Of a DNA stretch of 64,000 bases, positions 56,414 through 64,000 are shown piece by piece. The notes below the pieces were generated by a model. It saw nothing but the letters and a program-made list of their open reading frames with translations. It was not told the origin of the DNA and made no database searches. Position numbers and translations under genes: made by a program. Every line of letters begins with the position of its first letter. Within the stretch, counting starts at the first letter, position 1. The stretch spans positions 124,001 through 188,000 of the forward strand of contig PUQB01000366.1 in NCBI GenBank assembly GCA_003024785.1, given 5' to 3'. This DNA is from Selaginella tamariscina (lineage: Eukaryota; Streptophyta; Lycopodiopsida; Selaginellales; Selaginellaceae).

Positions 56414-59400
56414 TCAATTCATTATCAATTCTTCTTCGCTATTACCTTCTGAATGAGGCGAAGAAGGTCTAAGCCGCTTGTGAGATGGTTCAAGATCTTC
56501 TGCATCTTCTATTGATGTTTCCATGGGTCCTGGAGTGTGCGAATGTTCTGTACTCCTCGAGATAACTTCCGGTCTAATATCTGATTGATGTTCGTTCTCA
56601 GACTCCGAGATTGAACCAGATTCACCTTCAGAGCTATCGCACTTATCTGGAGGGAACTTTCTCAAATACGCCTTTATGGATTCGTTGGGGTACTCAGTTG
56701 AGACCCAATCTATCCACTTGTTCAGGTCCTCAACCATGGTCTTATCCTTCTCAACGGCAAACACACATGTATGCCGAAGGTAACACTCCTTCAAGACGGA
56801 CCCCCTAGTGCAGTAGTCAAAAACCCACGCATCACTGTGAGGACCCCTGATCAAGTTGACGATGCTCCGTGCCGCTTGACTTGTAATGTTTGGATAACGT
56901 ACATTGCCGAATACGTCACTCATACCTATCGGTGTATCGGATGGAGGTTCAGGGCCGTTGGAGTGCAAACAGATGCCTGGCCAGTCATTTGGAAGCTTGA
57001 AATTGTTTGGCGCATTCCTAACAACCAAGTGAACAACAGTATCAATGCACTTGGGATTAGCATCGTTCATATAAAATCCTGTCCAACGATGTCTATTCTT
57101 CTTGGCGAAGGCGAAGGCAAAAGTATCGGTGACATGAGCAAGAATCAAGAAATAAATACCTGAAAAAGTAGGTATCAGTGAAGAGCGCAAGCATGAATTC
57201 AATAATAAATACCTTCTATGTATATGCTTGCACGGCTAAGTTTCTCCACCAGATCCTCTAGTGCCCTATCTGTCGAAAGATTTTTTGACACCCGCCGATC
57301 CATCACGAACAATTGAAACGGTTTCCTACAAGCAGTGATGTTACCCCATAAAGTCTCCGAATCTAACAACAAACATCTGTAGGGCTTGTCGTGATTCGTA
57401 GCATCCTCCTTTATAAGGTTCAATTCGGTTCTCCGCTGCTGAAGGACTGCCATAAGAGAAGGCGTCATCCCAATGTTCTCCTTTTTGGCGTTGGCGTGCA
57501 ATAGATTCTTGCCTAGATCTTCCGATTGGTTCACCCATTCGACAAGCATATCATCGTTCGTCACATGCAAATATTTGCTAACCTCTTCATATGTTGAAGT
57601 CGAGGTCCAACCCAGTTTGTGGCAGTGTATTCCCAACCACTCCTTGAAATGCCTGACCGTCTTCAACTCCATTGCCTTGAGATGAAAAGGAGAGGTTGGG
57701 CTGCTGTTATTAATTTGTAGTTTGCCATCGATCACCAAATCAGCCAAGACTTCCATCTCCTCCATCGTTGTTCCATTTAAAGGCTTCAACCATGTGAGCT
57801 TGAAATCGTTGTCTACATCCTTTGTAGATTGAACAGACTTAGCCTTCGGCGTCTTACTGGGTTTCTTTGCAGACTTTTCTGAGGGCTCCCCTTCACTTGT
57901 CTGCTTCTTCTTCAGTGTTCCTTTTGAAAAGGATTCCATAATCCCCAACCATTTGGCAAAGATCCTATCTTCGGGGCAAGAAATCAACATCATCAGAAAT
58001 GATGTTTCCTTCCCGCCCACCTGGGCAAAATCAACTGCTGCAATTTCTTCAACTCTCTGAGGAAAAAGACAGATTAATATACCGGCGAGATAAATCCCGC
58101 CCAAACAATTTGCTTACCCGGTATTCCGCAGATTGTGTATTCCCTGCGGTAGCTCTTTGTGGTCGCTGAAGAGATTCCCACACGGCTCGCGTGTGTTTAA
58201 ACTTCTCCCATATTTTGCTGTTGTAGTGGTTGGTGTCGGCAGCGTCCCATTCCGCCGATAACTTATGGTACTGCTCGATTGTGAGATTCGGCTTAGCTAA
58301 AAACGCCGATCTTTTTGTCAGCTTCTCACGGGTATGCTCGGAAAGTTTTGTTGCCATCGTTCCTTTGTTGTGTTCATCGAGAAGTCGTTGGGCTGCCGTT
58401 ATTGTGTGCTGGCCACTAATGATGTAGTACTTGATAGATCTTTTATTCTCCGTCTGAATCTTCATGAGTTGTTCTGGTGTTGTGATCCAGACTTTGTCAG
58501 CACCCTTCCTTCTTTCATAGTATGGACACAAAACAGCATTATGTGGAACGGTATAAGAATTGTCGTCCTTCATCTTCTCCATGAGCTCAGCTACACGTTC
58601 CTGGTTGAGTGGCCTGTAATTGAAGTTTGGGTTGACGCTGCAATATTTAACCCTACAAGGATAAATCTTATCATCCAACATCATTTCCTTGTGACTTATT
58701 GCAGCATGAGATGCCACAGGTGCAGCTGACAAAACGATTGATGATTTTCTTTTGCGATCCGAATCAACATGTGTGATCCCCGACTGCAGCTGTTCTAGTG
58801 TTCTCGGCACACTCTCCAGCTCCCGAAGCTTCCTAAGCAAATTGAACGTGATCTGTAGAGAACCTGAGACCGAGCCACCTTCTCAATCTCCCTTATGATG
58901 TCGCTGTGTTCTTCTTCAATGTGAAGAGGGAAGATTGCTCCACTTGCTGATTTTCTGTATTGTGAAGCAATATCTCCTGACAATACACCTACTCGATGAG
59001 TCTGAAGATCTTCGAAGTAGACATCCAGATGGATCCCCTCCATAGATGGGCTTTCGTTGAGTTGAAGAAGAACTCCAAGGTCAACATCATTAGTGAACAC
59101 GTGAACGTCATTATCCACAAGTCGACAAAACCACCCGAGATTAATGTTGTAACTGACGACCTCTGGATCCGAGAACGTGACATTGGATGGAACAAGGCAT
59201 ATCTGTCGAGCATCGTCCAATCTGGGTTCGCAGCCTGCTTTCGGGTGCTTGACTAGCGAATCTACTTTCCATTGTTTTGCTTGTCCATGAGATGTGACAG
59301 AGGTTAATTTGACAGCAACCATGGTTGCTCCAATGCGCTTCCCATTTATCTTAAAATATGGCCAAGTTGATTCCAGAATCCCCCTGCCCATCTCTTCTCC

Positions 59401-59557
59401 TGCTCTTGTCTTTAATGTCACTTCAATTCCACATCTGAATACAAAAATGATTAGTTCAAGTATCCGAGTATAACAGATTTTATTTTAATTCTTACCCAGA
59501 ATTTGACGACGACTCCATACTAATGACTCGATCTCCTTGTTTGATCAAATCGTCCTT
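56414..59557 (-). CDS. gene B: ParB/Srx-like plus methyltransferase-like protein, four exons
   Basis: Exons in minus order: 59,557-59,496, 59,434-58,118, 58,056-57,214, 57,159-56,414 (stop). Introns are GT-AG, 61, 61 and 54 bp, and the frame is kept across all three. One frameshift lies inside exon 2 near 58,875. ATG candidate at 59,518 (MESSSNSG); the first exon may extend upstream. Exon 2: an unknown N-terminal domain, then a ParB/sulfiredoxin-like domain ('VNPNFNYRPLNQERVAELM', 'VPHNAVL', and the ISGQHTITAAQ box at 58,388-58,420). Exon 3: Lys/Ser-rich linker, then 'FQLFVMDRRVSKN' (DRRV at 57,289-57,300), where N6/N4 methyltransferases have DPPY/W. Exon 4: 'AWVFDYCTRGSVLKECYL' (56,795-56,824), in place of the FxGxG motif I, then an acidic, Ser-rich tail with a basic HKRLR patch. 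Inferred nuclear, DNA-binding, methyltransferase probably inactive. ParB call moderate, methyltransferase call weaker. Confidence 0.6.
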
Positions 59558-59659
59558 CTGCAAAATAATACACTATAAATATAAATTATATAAAAACGCA
59601 CACACACTTGTATAAACCCGAATATACAAAAATAATACACAGAGAGAAGTAGACGTAAT
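59558..59659. other. 5' flank or first intron of gene B
   Basis: AT-rich, with a short (AC)n run. An acceptor-like TTTTGCAG ends at 59,558, so a further upstream exon may exist, but I cannot see one before the hairpin. Confidence 0.35.
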
Positions 59660-59747
59660 TAACTGTCCGAAGCTCACATTTGTGTTAGTGCAAAAGAAAG
59701 ATAACATTTCGTTTTAGAACCACCACAAATGTGAGCTCTGGACAGTT
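59660..59747. ncRNA. microRNA-precursor-like hairpin
   Basis: Arms 59,661-59,684 (AACTGTCCGAAGCTCACATT then TGTG) and 59,724-59,747 pair over 24 bases with a two-base mismatch and a 39-base loop. Size and near-perfect arms fit a plant microRNA precursor or a small foldback transposon. No known mature microRNA is recognised. Strand of transcription is unknown; no stretch of gene B exon is complementary by eye. Confidence 0.45.
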
Positions 59748-59859
59748 TTACATAGATTCCTAGCTTTTACTCGAAATATTATGATAAGATGATAAAAGTA
59801 AATAAAATGAGATATGCAACTTATATATACTAATACACATATATATTCACATGGAAATT

Positions 59860-61540
59860 AATCTCGCCACCCCTTCAATGCCTCCTGAAAGAGTGGGCGG
59901 GATTAATCTCGCCACCTTTCTGGAGGCCTTGAACGGGAGTGCGGAATTAATCTTGCCACCCTTCTCGGTCTCAGAGAGAACTGGGCAGGATTTATTTCTC
60001 ACACCCCTTCAGTGACTCCAGAAAGGAGGCGGGATTAATCTCGCCCACCATGTAAGGGATGGTTAAATGAATCTCGCCACCCTTCCCAGTCCTCCATTGG
60101 TATGTTGTAAACCTTCTACGTCTTAGACAGAAACGTTTGGGATTGGTCCAACTCACCAATGGAGGAAAAAGGGAAGGGTGGGGAGATTCATTTCTCCAAC
60201 AGGCATTGAAGACTCGGCGGGATTAATCCCGCCGCCCAGGGCCTTCACTCCCTATGCGGCGGGATTAATCCCGCCGGACGCCAATTCCCTGCGCGATTTA
60301 TTTCTCACACCCCTTCAGTGACTCCAGAAAGGAGGCGGGATTAATCTCGCCCACCATGTAAGTGATGGTTAAATGAATTTCCCCACTCTTCCCAATTCTC
60401 TCCATTGGTATGTTGAAAACCTTCTACGTCTCAGACAGAAACGTTTGGGATTGGTCCGACTCACCAATGGAGAAAACAAAGGAAGGGTGGCGGGATTCAT
60501 TCCTCCAACAGGCATTGAAGACTCGGCGGGATTAATCACGCCGCCCAGGGCCTTCACTCGGTCCCTATGCGGCGGGATTAATCCCGCCGGACGCCAATTC
60601 CCTGCTCGGAATCGGGCGGGATTAATCCCGCCGCCTAGGCACTTCAGACAGGCCAATGGCGGCGGGATTAATCCCGCCGATTCCGAGCAGGGAATTGGCG
60701 TCCGGCGGGATTAATCCCGCCTCCCAGGCCCTTCACTCGGGCCTTAGTCGGCGGGATTAATCCCGCCGAACGCCAATGCCCTGTGCGAAATCTTGCGGGA
60801 TTAATCCCGCCGCCTAGGCCCTTCAGGCAGGCCAATGGCGGCGGGATAAATCCCGCCCGATTCCGCGCAGGGCATGCGTACGCGGCGGGATTAATCCCGC
60901 CCACCATGTAAGGGATGGTGAAATTAATCCCACCACCCTTCTCAGTTCCCTCCATTGGTATTTTGTAAACCTTCTCCGTCTCAGACAGAGTTAGTCGGGA
61001 TTGATTCAACATACCAATGGGGTAATGAAGGTTCGGAGATTAATCTCGCCACCGGGTAATGAAGGTTCGGAGGCTAATCCCGCCGCCCTCTCGTAAATCA
61101 TGCGCTCACACATATATATTGGCTGCGGCATTTTTGAACAGGGATGGGTGGGGGCGGGATTAATCCCGCCGCTTATATCCTGCGGAAGTGCCTGAGCGCG
61201 GGATTAATCCCGCCGCCCTCCGCGAAGGGCATGAGCGTGGGGCCGGATTAATCCCGCCGTTCATGTCCGCGTATTCCGCGGATAATCCGCCGTCTACGAC
61301 CGGGCGGCGGGATTAATCCCGCCGCCCATGGCCTGCGTGAGGGGCCTCGGCGGCGGATTAATCCCGCCCATCCTGTAATGCCCTGCGGGAATCCGGCGGG
61401 ATTAATCCCGCCCATTAGAACCTTCACACGGGCCATTGCCGACGAGATAAATCCGCCGCATTCCGCGCAGGGCATGGGTGAGCGGCGGATTAATCCCGCC
61501 GCCGAGGCCCCAACCATATAGCGGCGGGATTAATCCCGCC
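59860..61540. repeat. array of about 30 palindromes, consensus GGCGGGATTAATCCCGCC
   Basis: I count about 33 sites including degenerate ones, about a dozen exact (for example near 60,211, 60,257, 60,565, 60,613, 60,660, 60,703, 60,749, 60,883, 61,153, 61,304, 61,394 and 61,520). The left third has the variant GGCGGGATTAATCTCGCC and weaker forms (GATTTATTTCTC). Spacing is mostly 40-55 bp. Spacers are reused in pieces (GGGCCTTCACTCGG, CAGGCCAATGGC, CCAATTCCCTGC) rather than unique. The motif is its own reverse complement, so the array has no strand. Open frames through it are translations of the repeat. Confidence 0.92.
59985..60570. repeat. about 306-bp tandem duplication inside the palindrome array
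   Basis: ACACCCCTTCAGTGACTCCA at 60,001 recurs at 60,307, and the following 260 bp match closely. A third partial copy runs 60,890-61,020. Each copy includes an imperfect inverted pair CCATTGGT...ACCAATGG about 70 bp apart, so units of the array grew by segmental duplication as well as by single motifs. Confidence 0.8.
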
Positions 61541-61559
61541 GCTCGAGGGCTTAGCGAGA

Positions 61560-62246
61560 TAAAAACACACACATATATTATGTGTGTGTGTATAATATAT
61601 ATATATGTATGTATGTATGTATGTATAGGAGTGTACATGTGGTGCAAGAGATAGATAAATAAATAAAATTATACAGTACTGGTACACCTAATATATGTGT
61701 GTACATAGGTATATATATGTGTGTATATGTATATCGTGTGTATGCGTGTGAGCGAAACAAATAAAATCATACAGATAAACAAACACACACACACACATAT
61801 ATATACACAGGAATGTGCGTGTGTGTGCGAAAGATAAAACTAATAAATAAATAAAATTATACAGATAAACACACACATATATATGTGTGTATATAGATAT
61901 ATAATCTATAGAGAAAGAGAGAGAATCTGTGAATATATAAGCATATATATAAACTAGTGTTGTATGTATGTATATATGTATATAGGTATATATATGTGTA
62001 TATGTATATTGTGTGTATGCGTGTGTGAGCGAAACAAATAAAATCATACAGATAAACAAACACACACACACACACATATACATACACAGGAGTGTGCGTG
62101 TGTGTGCGAGAGATAAAACTAATAAATAAATAAAATTATACAGATAAACACACACATATATATATGTGTATATAGATATATAACCCATATGAATATATAA
62201 GCATATATATAAACTAGTGTTGTATACTATTTGTTAATATGCATTG

Positions 62247-62285
<39 letters not shown>

Positions 62286-62630
62286 TGGTGTGTGTGTGTG
62301 TGTGTGTGTGTAAAGCAGTGTGCGTGTGTGGGAGAGATAGATCAATAAAAAAAAATTTACAGATACTGGTACACATAATATATGTATGTATATATGTATA
62401 TAGGTATATATATATAATATGTGTATATGTATATCGTGTGTATGCGTGTGTGAGCGAAACAAATAAAATCATACAGATAAACAAACACACACCCACACAC
62501 ACATATACATACACAGGAGTGTGCGTGTGTGTGCGAGAGATAAAACTAATAAATAAATTTATACGCACACTCCTATACATATATACATACAACACACACA
62601 CACACACACACAGATCTCACCTGTGTGCAC
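61560..62630. repeat. microsatellite block with higher-order repeats
   Basis: (AC)n, (GT)n, (AT)n and (ATGT)n tracts are embedded in a longer unit (marker TATGCGTGTG...AGCGAAACAAATAAAATCATACAG at about 61,740, 62,015 and 62,440, steps about 275 and 425). Long (AT)n at 62,251-62,279 and (GT)n at about 62,290-62,310. No gene; frames rich in Tyr, His and Thr are microsatellite translations. Confidence 0.9.
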
Positions 62631-63213
62631 AGCCGCCGCCGCGATTTCACAGCCGCCGCCTCTTGAAACCCTAAGAATATACCTAAACCCTAAAGGAATT
62701 AATATATATATCAACCCTAATAGAATATTCCTTTGAGAATATACTTAAACCTAAAAAGAATAAAATATAGATTCGCCCTAAACGAATATTCTTTCATTAT
62801 ATTATTAGTGCGTGCGTGTGCGTGGGTGTATCACATACACCTCAAAAATATAAATCATGCAGGGATTTAACATGTGTGTGTCCATGAGAGTGTTAAAGTT
62901 TCATGTGTATCAATACATACATACACATTGCATATATTAATACACATAAATATACATACACACGTGTATACACACAGACATACACACATATTAGTACATA
63001 ATATTAGAGAGACCGAGTACATTATTAGATCATGCATGGTGTATTATGTTTGAGAGAAGAGAGACAGTACATATTAACATGGATCATGCATGGTGTGTAT
63101 GTATGAGAGAAGACAGAAAGTACACATATATACATACAGATACATATATACATGCACACGTGTATACACACAGACATACATACATATTACATGAGTAATT
63201 CATTATGTACATA
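62631..63213. other. non-coding sequence with AAACCCTA motifs
   Basis: A short GC-rich CAGCCGCCGCC pair (62,630-62,660) is followed by scattered AAACCCTA/CCCTAA motifs to about 62,780, then (ACAT)n- and (GT)-rich sequence. AAACCCTA is the telo-box of plant promoters, but no gene follows. Confidence 0.5.
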
Positions 63214-63236
63214 TTAGGGTTTAGGGTTTAGGGTTT
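63214..63236 (+). repeat. short interstitial telomere-like repeat (TTTAGGG)3
   Basis: Three consecutive units of the Arabidopsis-type plant telomere heptamer with a partial fourth. Another GTTTAGGGTTG occurs near 63,325. Too short to be a telomere; it supports a green-plant origin. Confidence 0.85.
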
Positions 63237-63448
63237 GCATACAGTTACACAGATTGAGTACATATATCATACATGCGTTGAACATGATGTTTTCAATAAA
63301 GAAGCAACCTATTTCTTCAGTTTGGTTTAGGGTTGTGCATGTGTGTGCATATGTGTTTTTGTAAGTTCTTGTAATGCGTGTGTAAATTTATGATTGTGTT
63401 TATATATGTGTACAAAACAAACATCGAATAATTAAGAAATAATATTAA

Positions 63449-63975
63449 TAAACACACTATGAACATATTTTAAATTATACATATAATATATGATTTTATC
63501 TAATATATAGCCATATATAATTTTAATAATATATATTAATTTAATATTGATAAAAGGTTTAACATTGAAATATTCTTGAAATAATAAGAAATTAATTGAG
63601 AAATCCCATTAATATATACAAATGTAAATTAAGTACTCAAATAATTAACTAAATTAATTATCATAATCATGTTTAATATTGGAATATTCTTGGAATATAA
63701 GAAAATAATAAAGAATATCCCATTAATATAAAGAAGATTAATTACTCAAGTAATTAAGGAAATGATATTAATATATATATTATTAAAACTATATATGACT
63801 ATATATTAGATAAAATGATGTATTATTATGTATAATTTAAATATGTTCATAGTGTGTATTAATTTAATATTGATAATAAGGTTTAACACATGAATATTCT
63901 TGAAATAATAACAAATTAATTGAGAAAATCCCATTAATATATACAATGTAGAATAATTACTGCAATAATTAAGAA
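63449..63975. repeat. AT-rich inverted and direct repeats
   Basis: Arm 63,449-63,540 is about 88% the reverse complement of 63,766-63,860. The stretch after each arm (63,532-63,650 and 63,857-63,975) is a direct repeat (marker AATTTAATATTGATAA, then GAATATTCTTG or AAATATTCTTG), and a third, weaker copy lies at 63,671-63,755. This looks like small non-autonomous elements inserted in each other. No gene. Confidence 0.75.
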
Positions 63976-64000
63976 CAAGACTAATTTAATTATGATAATC

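Noticed and set aside
59860-61540. CRISPR-like array
   Set aside because: Regular repeats with 40-55-bp spacing look superficially similar, but the repeat is a perfect palindrome, spacers are reused and uneven, no cas genes are present, and the context is a plant nuclear genome.
60369-61690. Minus- and plus-strand open frames rich in 'GGGINPA' peptides
   Set aside because: They are translations of the GGCGGGATTAATCCCGCC repeat in either direction, with no independent coding signal.
61402-62674. Frames rich in Tyr/His/Thr/Ile or Cys/Val
   Set aside because: Translations of (AC)n, (AT)n and (GT)n tracts.

Overview
The window looks like nuclear DNA of a land plant. It is AT-rich with GC-richer mobile elements, carries (TTTAGGG)n plant-type telomere motifs near 63,214, has short GT-AG introns in the few host-like genes, and is dominated by nested Ty3/gypsy LTR retrotransposons of two kinds: chromoviruses with a C-terminal chromodomain, and Tat/Athila-like elements with a 'FLDGFSGYNQ' reverse-transcriptase block and a TGGCGACCACT primer-binding site. 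I cannot name the species. A 931-bp assembly gap (N) lies at 24,137-25,067.

Layout. 1-6,434: two opposite-facing copies of one LTR family enclosing a diverged tandem pair of minus-strand gag genes. 6,435-23,842: a complex of three closely related chromovirus copies (E1 and E2 on plus sharing an LTR, E3 on minus), whose LTRs are packed with CAGGA/TCCTG motifs, plus a fourth LTR piece. 23,843-32,035: gap, LTR fragments, a ruined Tat-like gag-pol, a coiled-coil frame with stops, and an LTR plus primer-binding site. 32,036-38,952: an old minus-strand chromovirus interrupted inside its chromodomain by a second minus-strand Ty3 element (perfect 5-bp target duplication), which itself carries a solo LTR inside its RT. 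38,953-50,400: a plus-strand Tat-like element interrupted inside RT by chromovirus E4 (perfect 5-bp target duplication). E4 has the best preserved pol of the window but a folded-back 3' end.

50,800-59,570 is the only stretch with host-like spliced genes, all on minus: a gene of many tiny exons with a transposon-associated domain (gene C), interrupted from the rest by a truncated plus-strand Ty3 element (52,774-54,690), then an FCP1/NLI-interacting-factor-like phosphatase gene (gene A) and a four-exon gene (gene B) whose product combines a ParB/sulfiredoxin-like domain with a degenerate N6/N4-type DNA-methyltransferase-like domain.

Directly upstream of gene B are a microRNA-like hairpin (59,660-59,747) and a 1.7-kb array (59,860-61,540) of about thirty copies of the 18-bp perfect palindrome GGCGGGATTAATCCCGCC and variants. 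A variant also sits inside an intron of gene B. A ParB-like, methyltransferase-like gene next to a palindrome array is the most interesting arrangement here. A protein-DNA relationship between them is only a hypothesis. The right end (61,560-64,000) is microsatellite, telomere-motif and AT-rich repeat DNA. Nearly all retroelement frames carry one-base breaks; some are shared between copies (inherited), others are private and may partly be consensus errors.
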